DNA of 64,000 bases. Source: Gelidibacter salicanalis. GTDB taxonomy: Bacteria; Bacteroidota; Bacteroidia; Flavobacteriales; Flavobacteriaceae. The notes beneath the pieces were generated by a model. It was not told where the DNA came from. It worked only from the letters and a program-made list of their open reading frames with translations, and did not search any database. Of this stretch, positions 19,703 through 29,051 are shown one piece after another. A program made the position numbers and the translations under genes. How positions within the stretch are numbered: position 1 is the stretch's first letter; the number at the start of each line of letters is the position of its first letter. The stretch lies in assembly GCF_016469035.1 (NCBI RefSeq), contig NZ_JAEHJZ010000032.1, positions 124,001 to 188,000 on the forward strand, written 5' to 3'.

Positions 19703-21481
19703 ATGAAAATATTTATAATAAGATTACTCTTAAGCATATCATGTATAGCAACCATATACTCTTGTGATGATTACTTGGAGGAGGTAAATCCTAACGAGAT
19801 TTCGGCAGATACATTTTTTCAAAATTTAGATGAATCAAATGCTATATTAACTGGTGTCTACGGTTCAATGCTAAATAGCTGGATAGTTAGCGCTAGAGAG
19901 GAAGCGTGGCGGTCGGATATGGCGTATCCCGGCATAAGGGACGGGAACATTGATAACAGAGCACTAAACTTTTATCAGCACGTTATTTTAGAGGATAACG
20001 AGTTTATCAATGATAGGTGGAATGCTCTATATCAAGTTATTTGGAGAGCAAACCAACTTATTGAAGGATTAAATGGAATGGATTCTAGTTTACAAAGTGA
20101 CCAAAGATGGACAGAACAAATGGGGCAGGCTCGATTTTTTAGAGGGTTAGCGCACTTTTATTTACATTCATTATATAATCAAGGTCGAATAGTCATTAGA
20201 GATGCTGCACCTTCAACTTCAGAAGAATTTTCTAAACCGTTAAGTACTTCAGACGAAGTTATGGCATTTTTCAGGGCCGATTTAGTTTATGCATATGAGA
20301 ATTTGCCAGCTTCCTTTGCAGAAAAAACCAGAGCGACAGCAGGAACTGCTGCAACTATATTAGGGACTAGTTACCTATATTCGGCGTCGGATAACCCAGC
20401 TGATTATCAAACAGCAAAGACTTATTTTGCTGATGTTATAAATAATGGAGCTTATGGATATAGTTTGGTTCAGGATGCCAGCATCATGTTTACTGATGCA
20501 GGTGATTTTAATTCAGAATCCATATTTGAGATTAATTATACGGTTGCTCAACAATTAGAGGATGATAATTTTGACGAAGAAAGTTTCTTTACAAGAAACG
20601 CTAGATATTCTGCTCCAAGAGAATCTGGAGGTTCTAATGCGAACCAACAATTCACTGCTGCATCATGGTTAATATATGCCTATGCAACAGAGCCATTAAA
20701 TCTATCTGATGCTAGAAATAGTGTTTTCGATAGAGGTACTAATACAATAAGACCAAGAAAAGTTTCTCTTCGATCATCAGCAATGATAGCCATGGTTAAC
20801 GATGAAGATACAGAATATTACCTAGCGCCTTCAGCACCAAATGCAGTAGATTTTGGGAGTAATCAAAGAAAATACGGTTACTTCAAAAAATACACGAACC
20901 ATACAATAGTTGCAAATGAAAATAATACTGGTGATATAAGTTGGAAATCTGGAAAAAACGTCATAATTAACCGATTGGCAGATGTGTATTTAATGTATGC
21001 CGAATGTTTGTTAATGGGAGATGGCAACGTTCAAGGTGCCATAGATTTAATCAATCCAATACGTCAACGATGGGCATTACAATTATTGGATGCAAATTCT
21101 GATTTAATTGATGGTACAGCTTATTCGGTACAATCGCTTATGGATCATTTGATGTTTGTTGAACGTCCATTAGAATTATCTGTTGAAGGTGTTTCTATAC
21201 GAACAATTGATTTAAGAAGATGGGGAGTGGGAAGTTCGAGGTTCAGTGATTTGGCAACCCGTTCTTATTATTTGACAGATTACGAATATTATAATGATGA
21301 AAATGATGCTTTGGAATCAAGAAATAACAGTTTTGTTAGAGAAGGTATAAGTCCTGACCCTTCTGGCGATCCTCAAATAGTTCAGGAATATACTGGTGCA
21401 GCACAATTTTATACTGATGGTTATTTAGTGCTTCCTACTAGCGAAACTTTAAACAATACATCTGTATCAAGTTCAAACTAA
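19703..21481 (+). CDS. susD: SusD/RagB-family lipoprotein (second pair)
   Basis: Lipoprotein partner of the preceding SusC. I start it at ATG 19703 because MKIFIIRLLLSISCIATIYS followed by Cys21 is a good lipobox leader, while the alternative upstream start at 19673 would overlap susC and precede the leader with polar residues. Family marks: NEISADTFFQNLDESNAIL, QARFFRGLAHFYLHSLY with a TPR-like helix, INRLADVYLMYAECLLMGDG, and FVERPLELSVEGVSIRTIDL. Length (592 residues) is at the long end for the family. It should cap the transporter and bind the glycan at the cell surface. Confidence 0.93.
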   Translation: MKIFIIRLLLSISCIATIYSCDDYLEEVNPNEISADTFFQNLDESNAILTGVYGSMLNSWIVSAREEAWRSDMAYPGIRDGNIDNRALNFYQHVILEDNEFINDRWNALYQVIWRANQLIEGLNGMDSSLQSDQRWTEQMGQARFFRGLAHFYLHSLYNQGRIVIRDAAPSTSEEFSKPLSTSDEVMAFFRADLVYAYENLPASFAEKTRATAGTAATILGTSYLYSASDNPADYQTAKTYFADVINNGAYGYSLVQDASIMFTDAGDFNSESIFEINYTVAQQLEDDNFDEESFFTRNARYSAPRESGGSNANQQFTAASWLIYAYATEPLNLSDARNSVFDRGTNTIRPRKVSLRSSAMIAMVNDEDTEYYLAPSAPNAVDFGSNQRKYGYFKKYTNHTIVANENNTGDISWKSGKNVIINRLADVYLMYAECLLMGDGNVQGAIDLINPIRQRWALQLLDANSDLIDGTAYSVQSLMDHLMFVERPLELSVEGVSIRTIDLRRWGVGSSRFSDLATRSYYLTDYEYYNDENDALESRNNSFVREGISPDPSGDPQIVQEYTGAAQFYTDGYLVLPTSETLNNTSVSSSN

Positions 21482-21487
21482 ATAAAT

Positions 21488-23161
21488 ATGGAAACGATGA
21501 AAAAAATAATATATACTGTTTTAACTTTAGTATTGATATTAACATTTAGTTGTGATAGTGATGAGTATGAGGCACCATTTGGAGATTTTTCAAGTCACGA
21601 ATGGATCACAACAAGTGGGTTTGAGGAAACTGATTATGTTTTAGCATTAAATGATTATATAGGTTTTAGAGATGTCTCACGAAACGCGATTGAACATTCT
21701 TGGAGTATTCCATCAGGTACTAGAATATTAAGCAATGATTTTACTGAAAACGATTCCATTTACGCAAGTTTTATTGTCGGTAATGGACCTGGGGCATCCG
21801 ATCAAAAATTATTGAATTTATTATTTGTTGAATCTGGCGTAAAAGAAGTCGTTTTAAGAAATGTGTATAGAAATCAAGTAGAGAACTCTGTAGAGTTAAA
21901 TGGAAAATGGGTAGTTGAAGAAAGATTTACAGTCAATGTGTTCGATGATGTCAAGCCTTCATTCAAGGTGATGCGTGGCATTGAAGAAATTTTGAGTGTG
22001 AGCGAAACAGACTTTCCAAATGCTGCTAATTCTGCTTCGTGGCCAACGGTAACTATCGAAGCCGGAGAACAGCTCACATATATAGACCTGACAACGGTAG
22101 GAATGCCAGATACAAGAACTTGGACTTTTAACGGAGGTAATATTCAAACAAGCAATGCAGCAACTGCAAACGTATTTTACAATGGATTGGGTAATTTTTT
22201 GGCTGGAAGCATTAATTCGAGAAGGGCAAATGCCGATAAACCGGATGGTGAAGCCATAAAAGTAATTCCATTGAAAATAGAAGTGATACCATCAACACAG
22301 CCATTTATTATAAACGGAAGCTTAACAGAAAGTGCATCAGAAATAATTTCATTTGATGTGACGGGAGAATTGGCATCTGTAGCTGGAGAGGAAGGAAATT
22401 TTGTAGTAAATGTAATGAATGCGGTTACTGAATTTAACCAAAATATTCCTGTGCAAACGGTTGCCATCAATGGTAGCAATGCGACGCAAATCGATTTAAC
22501 GCTCTCTGCACCTATCTTTAATAGTGATGTAATCACTGTGACTTACACCGAAGGGAATATTAAATCCATTGACTCAAGGGTTTTACAAAGTTTTGGGCCA
22601 GAAACAGTGCAAATGTTTTTTGAAGGATCTATGAACATAGCAGGATTTACGGGATATGAAGTAGAATGGGAAGGTTCGGGTAACCAATTTAAAAAGGCCA
22701 ATACAGAAGGATACTTTGCACAACATAATGGAAATAGCGAAGCTGGCCCATTATACTACTATAGAGATACATCCATGCCTTATGAGGGAAATAGCTCTAT
22801 GAAATTTGAAACACCAACTTCAGGAATCCCTAATTTGGCAAGACTTCAAGGTTCACAATTTAGCACTTTAAGTCCTGTAAATTCAGGCACATACGTGCCT
22901 TCTGTTTGGATTTACATTGATGCTGCCACTACATTGAATACAATAGACTACAACTTCACCGATGGTCCACGATTATCCTTTGATATATCTTCTGCACCTA
23001 AGGAAAAATGGGTGCAACTCAAATTGCCAGAAATTACACTGGGTGATATTGATTCGGGAAGATTAGATATTGAAATTGGAAAAACTGGTCAAGATGACGA
23101 AAAAGTTCAAAAATTATGGTTGGATAATTTCGACTTGTTAATTATAGAGTTACGCAAATAG
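21488..23161 (+). CDS. Surface glycan-binding lipoprotein (SusE/SusF position)
   Basis: 557 residues; leader MKKIIYTVLTLVLILTFSC gives a lipobox (Cys22 from the first ATG; ATG 21497 is an equally good start). The middle has beta-sandwich repeats of PKD/Ig type, with a region (about 260-370) resembling SwmB-like domains: FIINGSLTESASEIISFDVT and ITVTYTEGNIKSIDSR. The C-terminal 170 residues (from about 385) look like a carbohydrate-binding jelly roll (WEGSGNQFKKANTEGYF, YVPSVWIYIDAATT, WLDNFDLLIIE). It lies 6 bp after susD in the same operon, where SusE/SGBP genes normally sit. Its role would be to capture polysaccharide at the surface. Exact family not recognised. Confidence 0.75.
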   Translation: METMKKIIYTVLTLVLILTFSCDSDEYEAPFGDFSSHEWITTSGFEETDYVLALNDYIGFRDVSRNAIEHSWSIPSGTRILSNDFTENDSIYASFIVGNGPGASDQKLLNLLFVESGVKEVVLRNVYRNQVENSVELNGKWVVEERFTVNVFDDVKPSFKVMRGIEEILSVSETDFPNAANSASWPTVTIEAGEQLTYIDLTTVGMPDTRTWTFNGGNIQTSNAATANVFYNGLGNFLAGSINSRRANADKPDGEAIKVIPLKIEVIPSTQPFIINGSLTESASEIISFDVTGELASVAGEEGNFVVNVMNAVTEFNQNIPVQTVAINGSNATQIDLTLSAPIFNSDVITVTYTEGNIKSIDSRVLQSFGPETVQMFFEGSMNIAGFTGYEVEWEGSGNQFKKANTEGYFAQHNGNSEAGPLYYYRDTSMPYEGNSSMKFETPTSGIPNLARLQGSQFSTLSPVNSGTYVPSVWIYIDAATTLNTIDYNFTDGPRLSFDISSAPKEKWVQLKLPEITLGDIDSGRLDIEIGKTGQDDEKVQKLWLDNFDLLIIELRK

Positions 23162-23303
23162 ATTAATAAATACAATAAAAATGAGGAACTGGTTTAAGCT
23201 GTATAATGAAATTGACAGGATTAGAACAGGATCATCATAAAAGCATAAAACACTTAACACTAGTTCTGTGTTTTTCGTTAAAAGTTAATTGTTAATAAAT
23301 AAA

Positions 23304-24881
23304 ATGATTCTTATGAAATATATTATTAAAACCATCATATTGGTTTCATTGGTAGTATTGAGTGGCTGTAAATCGGATAAAAACAAGCAGCATACAGAGC
23401 CTTTGACAACAATTGAACCCATTAAAAAACCTAATATCGTCATTATCTATTTAGATGATTTAGGTTACGGTGATCTTAGTTGTTATGGTGCCACAGAATT
23501 ACAAACCCCTAATATAGATGCACTAGCTTCAGGAGGTGTTAAATTTACAAATGGCTATGCTACTTCTGCTACTTGTACTCCAAGTAGGTACGCCTTACTT
23601 ACCGGAATGTATCCTTGGAGAAATAAAGATGCAAAAATATTGCCCGGTACAGCGCCACTTTTAATAAGTACAGAACAACAAACATTGCCTAAAATGCTTA
23701 GACGTGAAGGCTATCAGACCGCTATAGTAGGTAAATGGCATTTAGGATTAGGTACTGGTAATGTTAACTGGAACGACATTATCACACCAGGTCCCAATGA
23801 AGTTGGTTTTGATGAAGCCTATATTATGGCTGCGACCCAAGACCGTGTACCAACAGTATACATAGAAAATGGTCAGGTTGTTAATTTAGATAAAAACGAC
23901 CCTATCCAAGTAGATTATCAAAATAATTTTGAGGGAGAGCCCACTGCAATTTCCAACCCTGAAATGTTGACTATGAAATGGCATCATGGTCACAATAATT
24001 CTATTGTTAACGGTGTGCCTCGTATTGGGTTTATGAAAGGAGGAGAATCTGCTAAATGGAGTGATGTAGATATGGCAGATAATTTTCTTGAAAGAGCACA
24101 AGATTATGTGAAGACTCACAAAGACAAACCATTTTTTTTATATTATGCTATGCAACAACCGCATGTTCCAAGAACGCCACATCCTAGATTTGTCGGTAAA
24201 TCGGGCTTAGGACCAAGAGGCGATGTAATTCTTGAGGCGGATTGGTGTATTGGTGAATTTATGAAAACACTAAAAGAAGAGGGTATTTTAGAAAATACAT
24301 TAATTGTTTTTTCAAGCGATAATGGACCGGTCCTTAATGATGGTTATTATGATGATGCTGTTGAGAAGTTAGGTAATCACGATCCCCAAGGAGGTTTACG
24401 CGGTGGTAAATACAGCTTGTTTGAAGCTGGCACAAGAGTACCATTTATAACATACTGGAAGAATACTATTAAACCAGGAATTTCTGATGCTATTGTGTGT
24501 CATATGGACTTGATGGCATCATTAGCAAAATTGATAGGAACAGAAGAATCTAGTACGGATAGTCAAGAATTAATGGAGACTTTTAAAGGGAAAACTAATA
24601 AAGGTAGAGATAATTTAATTATTGAAGCCACTAGTAGAACTGCACTGAGAAGTGGTGATTGGTTATTGATCCCTCCCTATAAAGGAAAAGCATTTGAAGA
24701 AAAAGTAGGAATTCAATTAGGTAATTCACCTGATTTCCAGCTTTATAACCTTAAAAGCGATATGGGGCAGAAAACTAACGTCGCAAAAGATAACCCTGAG
24801 AAATTAAATGAATTGATTCAAGTTTTTGAGACTCTAAGAGGCAAGAATTATAGTAATATTGAACAGTTACAATTAAGATAA
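23304..24881 (+). CDS. Family S1 sulfatase, lipoprotein or periplasmic
   Basis: Arylsulfatase-type enzyme hydrolysing sulfate esters on glycans. The leader KYIIKTIILVSLVVLSGC is a lipobox. The N-terminal metal-site motif is NIVIIYLDDLGYGDLSCYG. The formylglycine motif CTPSR follows in ATSATCTPSRYALLTGMYPW; its Cys must be oxidised by the formylglycine-generating enzyme encoded next in the locus. Further marks: QTAIVGKWHLG, FFLYYAMQQPHVPRTPH and LIVFSSDNGPVLNDGYY. Length about 525 residues, typical. I use ATG 23304; ATG 23313 is equally plausible, while the TTG at 23289 is less likely. Sulfatase subfamily and target position on the sugar are not determinable by eye. Confidence 0.92.
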   Translation: MILMKYIIKTIILVSLVVLSGCKSDKNKQHTEPLTTIEPIKKPNIVIIYLDDLGYGDLSCYGATELQTPNIDALASGGVKFTNGYATSATCTPSRYALLTGMYPWRNKDAKILPGTAPLLISTEQQTLPKMLRREGYQTAIVGKWHLGLGTGNVNWNDIITPGPNEVGFDEAYIMAATQDRVPTVYIENGQVVNLDKNDPIQVDYQNNFEGEPTAISNPEMLTMKWHHGHNNSIVNGVPRIGFMKGGESAKWSDVDMADNFLERAQDYVKTHKDKPFFLYYAMQQPHVPRTPHPRFVGKSGLGPRGDVILEADWCIGEFMKTLKEEGILENTLIVFSSDNGPVLNDGYYDDAVEKLGNHDPQGGLRGGKYSLFEAGTRVPFITYWKNTIKPGISDAIVCHMDLMASLAKLIGTEESSTDSQELMETFKGKTNKGRDNLIIEATSRTALRSGDWLLIPPYKGKAFEEKVGIQLGNSPDFQLYNLKSDMGQKTNVAKDNPEKLNELIQVFETLRGKNYSNIEQLQLR

Positions 24882-25210
24882 TATCATGAAGAGTTATGTA
24901 AGAATCTTAAATTTATAACACTTATAATTCTATATCCGTAAACACTAACCAATTAATAATTATTATTTTCTTTAGTTAAAGATAAAGTAATGAATATTTT
25001 TAGCTTAGCTCCGAAATTTAATAGCGAAGAGGCCAATCAGAATTTTGCAGTCAATCATTATGAAATCAAGAGGAGATCCCTGCAATTATACCTGAAAGAG
25101 TTCGAGCTTAATAGAAGATTTCTTGGAGAGTGAATCTTCGAAAGGCTTATTATCTCTATTATTGAAGGGTTATTAATCATTAAGGATATACACAATTCTA
25201 ATTACGAAGA
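24882..25210. other. Intergenic stretch between sulfatase and formylglycine-generating enzyme
   Basis: No known gene. A 47-codon frame at 24990-25133 (starts MNIFSLAPKFNSEEANQNFA) has no family resemblance I recognise and may be a transposase leftover or chance. No clear terminator was seen. Confidence 0.35.
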
Positions 25211-26368
25211 ATGAAGAAAAGAACTACTATCTACAAAAAGAATATTATTTTAATCTCAACAAACACATTTTTCCATCTTATGATACTGCTGTTTGTTGTA
25301 TCCAATTTTACGAATTGCAAAAATAATACTAATGAAAAATCTATTGTTAGCGCAGAGAGTAGTTCAATAAATAAAGCTTTTTTGATAGATCAACCAAATG
25401 TGGTCAAGACTCCTGAGGGTATGGTCTGGGTAATTGGAAAGACCTTTATTCAAGGAGCTAAAAAGGAGGATAAATACGCTATGGATCGCGAAAAGCCAGC
25501 ACATCAAGTGACCGTTGATGGTTTTTTTATCGATATTATAGAGGTTACCAACAAACAATTTAAAACGTTTGTGGATGCAACAGATTATATAACAATTGCA
25601 GAACGACCTGTAAATTGGGAAGAGATGAAGAAAGATGTTCCTGAAGGTACCCCAAAACCTCACGATTCTATTTTGCAGCCAGGCAGTTTGATTTTTAATA
25701 AAGCTGTTAACAAAGTAGCAAATATGAATAATTACGCGCAATGGTGGCGTTGGCAAATTGGAGCTAATTGGAAACATCCAGAAGGACCCGAGAGTTCTAT
25801 TAAAGAAAAAGATAATTACCCAGTGGTACACATTGCTTTTGAAGATGCTTTGGCATATTGTAAATGGGCGAACCGAAGATTACCTACAGAGGCGGAATGG
25901 GAATCTGCAGCGCAAGGTACTGCAGTCGATGCAATTTATACTTGGGGCAATAACCCGGAAGTTTTAGATGAAAAAGCGAATACTTGGCAAGGGGTTTTTC
26001 CTGTGAAAAATGAATCCAAGGATGGTTTTGAGCTTATTGCACCGGTGAAGTCATATCCACCAAACTCAATAGGGATTTATGATATGTTAGGCAATGTTTG
26101 GGAAATAACAAGTGACTTATTCAATGTGGACTATTATAAGGAGTTAGATGTTACAAAAGAACATGTAAACCCTATAGGAGCAGACCAAGGCAAAAGCCCG
26201 AACAATCCATATCAACAGGAGCATATTATAAAAGGTGGTTCATTTTTATGTCATGCATCATATTGTGCAAGTTTTAGAATTTCGGGTAAAATGGGCATGA
26301 GCCCTGATTCTGGTTCTGACCATACTGGTTTTAGAACTGTTGCAACGGTAGATATGATTGAAAACTAG
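25211..26368 (+). CDS. Formylglycine-generating enzyme (SUMF1-type), exported
   Basis: 385 residues. It converts the active-site Cys of sulfatases (CxPxR) to formylglycine by an oxygen-dependent, copper-using reaction known for this family. The FGE-sulfatase domain spans about 70-380: GMVWVIGKTFIQGA, KPAHQVTVDGFFIDIIEVTN, YPVVHIAFEDALAYCKWANR, RLPTEAEWESAAQG, GIYDMLGNVWEITSD. The segment GGSFLCHASYC carries two Cys (about 347 and 352) with the spacing of the catalytic pair in aerobic FGEs, so it should be active rather than a structural look-alike. An N-terminal hydrophobic leader ending FTNC suggests export as a lipoprotein. Its place beside the sulfatase gene fits maturation of the locus's own enzymes. 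Confidence 0.88.
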   Translation: MKKRTTIYKKNIILISTNTFFHLMILLFVVSNFTNCKNNTNEKSIVSAESSSINKAFLIDQPNVVKTPEGMVWVIGKTFIQGAKKEDKYAMDREKPAHQVTVDGFFIDIIEVTNKQFKTFVDATDYITIAERPVNWEEMKKDVPEGTPKPHDSILQPGSLIFNKAVNKVANMNNYAQWWRWQIGANWKHPEGPESSIKEKDNYPVVHIAFEDALAYCKWANRRLPTEAEWESAAQGTAVDAIYTWGNNPEVLDEKANTWQGVFPVKNESKDGFELIAPVKSYPPNSIGIYDMLGNVWEITSDLFNVDYYKELDVTKEHVNPIGADQGKSPNNPYQQEHIIKGGSFLCHASYCASFRISGKMGMSPDSGSDHTGFRTVATVDMIEN

Positions 26369-26959
26369 ACATTTTAAATTTTATTATTAAACATAGGGTT
26401 TTAATCAGAGCAGATGATTTAATCTGTACAATGGTCGCTTTAAGAAGTATGAAGAGCATAACCATTATAATTGAATTAAAAGTTAGAACAAAATTTTAGT
26501 TCTTATTTGTATCTGATTGTTCAGTCTCACTTTAAAATATTTTGGTTAAGTATAGTCAAAGAAATCCTAAATTACACTTTTGGAGCAAGTAAGCTGACAT
26601 TTATTGGGATATCCAATAAATAGAGTAGACATTGTTATCCTAGTGAAATTATTAAAGATCAATAAACATATGATTCTCTTCTTTGGTAATTTAGTTTTAT
26701 TGAGTATAAAGATTAGCTCGTGCTTATTGCCTTCATAGTTAAAATTTTATTATATTGATATTCCCTAATTCAAATTTTGGATGGTAAATAATTAGCGATA
26801 TGGAAAGCGTTTCATTTAGTATAAAATTGTTACTGCTGGAGATTTCACAATTTGTAAAGGATACTTTCAATTCAAATAGGAAACATATTCATAGCCTACC
26901 TAAACGAACTCCTCCTTGTAATTAATTTGTAAACTCCTAATCTTAATAAAAAGTTATTA
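26369..26959. other. AT-rich gap before the mobile element
   Basis: Frames in all directions are short and stop-rich; no gene, tRNA or clear repeat was recognised. Base composition changes abruptly at about 26960-26990, where the G+C-richer end of the conjugative element begins, so the chromosomal junction probably lies in or near this gap. Confidence 0.4.
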
Positions 26960-27621
26960 TTTATAACCCACTCAGCCCATTGCCACTCCATTCCGCGAAA
27001 GCTCCTTTACGGGCAAAGCGCTTCATCAAAAAGTCTTGGACCCAACTCCAAAGTCTCCGATTTCCATTCCACTTGCCCGCTCATTCCCGAAAAAGGTCGG
27101 GAAACAGTCAAACTCCATTGCAACCTCCAAATTTGAAGTTACGTCGGCTTCACCTCGGCTAAACGAGAGCAATTCGTTATCATAACACGGAAAGCACATT
27201 CCCCTACATTCCGCGAAAAGCTTCATTCCGGGAAAAGCGCTTCCCTAAAAAAGTCTTGGACACAGTCCCCAATTCCAGCTTTCCATTCCGTTAACCCTTC
27301 CCGCTACGCTGGGAAGGAACACTTCACTTCGACGTGGCTCAGCACAGGCATTCCCTATCTATAATTGGGAACAGCGTCCGCCAAATCGGAATTCCATTTA
27401 ATGATTTGGTTCCGCTTCCCATGTTTGTATACTTCACATAAGCCTTTAGACCTACATCCGCACCCTCGCTGCCCAACCTTTTTTTGACAGCAAAATACCA
27501 ACATTTGGAACTTGACCGGACTGCATAAACCGTTCTCGCTGCGCTTCACTTTTTATAAGTCCTTATCAATTCCAAATATTGAAAATGTATCAGCAACAAA
27601 AAAAGGTAACAGCGAGGGCGC
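26960..27621. other. G+C-richer non-coding left end of the element
   Basis: Frames here have biased, Ser/Pro-rich translations without family resemblance and are best read as non-coding. The segment holds the 54-bp repeat pair and small hairpins such as CTTCCCGCTACGCTGGGAAG near 27299-27318. A TTG-initiated extension of the downstream lysine-rich frame begins at 27512 but its first half looks non-coding. Confidence 0.4.
26989..27261. repeat. Imperfect direct repeat of about 54 bp in the left end of the element
   Basis: Copy 1 at 26989-27041 and copy 2 at 27207-27261 share CATTCCGCGAAA, then AAAGCGCTTC and AAAAAGTCTTGGAC, with small insertions between. The surrounding non-coding DNA to about 27600 is visibly richer in G+C than the flanking chromosome. 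Such repeats may serve end recognition or be remains of duplicated intergenic DNA. Confidence 0.5.
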
Positions 27622-27838
27622 TATGGGAAGTAAATCTAAAATGAATCTTATAAAATCTTACAAAAACATCAAAAAGGAAGCGGCACCAAAAAAAACAAAA
27701 AAGGAAAACACTCAAGATATAATAAGTAAATCACTTCAAAAAAATATAAACACAAACTGTCTGAATGCCAGCCCGACAATTCATTTTGGCGGGGTTCAGA
27801 TGGCAATTCTAATTAATCTTTTAAATCTTTTATTATGA
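27622..27838 (+). CDS. Small lysine-rich protein overlapping ssb
   Basis: From ATG 27622 a 71-residue frame reads MGSKSKMNLIKSYKNIKKEA, with a basic stretch PKKTKKEN, and ends FGGVQMAILINLLNLLL. Its TGA overlaps the ssb ATG (ATGA at 27835-27838), the arrangement of translationally coupled genes. I do not recognise a family. The basic N-terminal half and hydrophobic tail are its only marks. It may be real because of the coupling, or chance. Confidence 0.35.
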
Positions 27839-28179
27839 GCACTTTAAAAAATCACGTACAGTTAATCGGAAACGTTGGCCAGGAGCCACAGATCACGAAC
27901 CTTGAAAGCGGTAAGAAAGTAGCCCGTTTTTCATTGGCGACGAACGAGTATTACAAGGATGCCAAAGGCGAGAAGACGCAGACTACAGATTGGCACACCG
28001 TGGTAGCTTGGGGAAAGACCGCCGAAATTATCGAACAATATGTGGATAAGGGCAAAGAAATAGGGGTTACCGGGAAACTGAGAACCAGAACCTATACCAC
28101 CGATGATGGCAGTCAGCGCTATGTAACGGAAGTCGAAGCTAGGGAAATTCTTTTGCTAGGAACTAAAAACGAGCAATAA
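27835..28179 (+). CDS. ssb: Single-stranded DNA-binding protein
   Basis: 114 residues, one OB-fold: STLKNHVQLIGNVGQEPQIT, KVARFSLATNEYYKDAKGE, TDWHTVVAWGKTAEIIEQYV, KEIGVTGKLRTRTYTTDDGS. It lacks the long acidic tail of chromosomal SSB, as is common for mobile-element SSBs. It would coat the transferred single strand during conjugation or element replication. It is first in the plus-strand mobilisation side of the element and is followed by a strong terminator. Confidence 0.93.
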   Translation: MSTLKNHVQLIGNVGQEPQITNLESGKKVARFSLATNEYYKDAKGEKTQTTDWHTVVAWGKTAEIIEQYVDKGKEIGVTGKLRTRTYTTDDGSQRYVTEVEAREILLLGTKNEQ

Positions 28180-28190
28180 TACTTAAAATT

Positions 28191-28226
28191 TAAGAGGGCG
28201 TACTACACGAAAGATGCGCCCTCTTA
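28191..28226 (+). terminator. Hairpin terminator after ssb
   Basis: A perfect 10-bp stem, TAAGAGGGCG and CGCCCTCTTA, with a 16-base loop lies 11 bp beyond the ssb stop. A strong run of T does not follow on the plus strand, so it may act partly as an RNA stabiliser. Confidence 0.55.
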
Positions 28227-28253
28227 ATCATTATTCACAAAAAATAGAAAATC

Positions 28254-28634
28254 ATGAAAGCACAAGTTAATGAAATCAAAGAAGGATTGCAACATTTTCA
28301 CGGAACGGAAACGTTCTATCAAATCCCATTAATAAGAACACGTTTTACAGACGGACTGAAATATCTAGCCAATGTAGCGGATTGCTTTTGGCTGATTACG
28401 GATACTTCGGTAATAGTAAAAAGCCTGATTCCTCGTAGTGAATTTATAAGCATAGATTTTAAAAGATTGTCCAAGGAAAAACAGGATATTATGGGTTATG
28501 AAGCTGAAATTACCTACACCGATGGCAATGATCATATTTTAGAAACACAAGGGTATCGTGCCACCGATTTTCCACTGGATGAACTGCGTTTGTTTTTTGT
28601 AAATGATACGCTGATGTTACCAAGCGAATACTAA
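28254..28634 (+). CDS. Conserved mobile-element protein (DUF6876-like)
   Basis: 126 residues beginning MKAQVNEIKEGLQHFHGTET, then FYQIPLIRTRFTDGLKYLAN and CFWLITDTSVIVKSL. Proteins of this look are common beside ssb on Bacteroidetes conjugative elements and are named DUF6876, as far as I recall; no activity is known. No signal or membrane segment. It is followed 11 bp later by another small gene in the same direction. Confidence 0.75.
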   Translation: MKAQVNEIKEGLQHFHGTETFYQIPLIRTRFTDGLKYLANVADCFWLITDTSVIVKSLIPRSEFISIDFKRLSKEKQDIMGYEAEITYTDGNDHILETQGYRATDFPLDELRLFFVNDTLMLPSEY

Positions 28635-28645
28635 AATTTTGGACC

Positions 28646-28843
28646 ATGGTACATCTCAATTTTAATGACTTAAGCAAGGAAGCTCAAAACCGACTTTTAG
28701 AACTTTCCAAAAAAGATGTGGAACGAAAATTTGGTGATAGTATTCGCAAATACGTAAGGGAAAATTATACCTGTTTTGAAACGATGATTGAGGAAGAAGC
28801 ATTGCGGAATTTGTATTCCTATACCTTCAAATTCAGTATCTGA
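28646..28843 (+). CDS. Small hypothetical protein
   Basis: 65 residues, MVHLNFNDLSKEAQNRLLEL then KKDVERKFGDSIRKYVRENY, mostly charged helices. The start lies 11 bp after the DUF6876-like gene, so they are probably co-transcribed. The family is not recognised. The codon pattern and strand fit the neighbouring genes. Confidence 0.55.
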   Translation: MVHLNFNDLSKEAQNRLLELSKKDVERKFGDSIRKYVRENYTCFETMIEEEALRNLYSYTFKFSI

Positions 28844-29051
28844 TTTTTAAAATTAATGAACACGCACCTCTGAATTTTATGGGGTGTTTTTGTGTTTAGT
28901 AAATTGTAACTCAACAAAAAAAGTATTTTTATTTTGCTGAAATTCAGCATCTATAATTTTATATGGTTATCCCATTTTGACTTTCGCTGATAACTGTATC
29001 CATCTTAAATTACATATCGGAATTTGAATAATTCCGGAAGAGGCAATTGGC

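Noticed and set aside
25364-25831. Minus-strand 155-codon frame within the formylglycine-generating enzyme gene
   Set aside because: The plus-strand frame has complete family motifs, and the opposite frame has none.
26369-26960. tRNA gene or attachment site at the element border
   Set aside because: No cloverleaf or recognisable tRNA 3' end was found by reading both strands.
26980-27549. Several 60-66-codon frames in the G+C-richer element end
   Set aside because: Biased composition, no start context and no family resemblance; repeats in the DNA explain the open frames.
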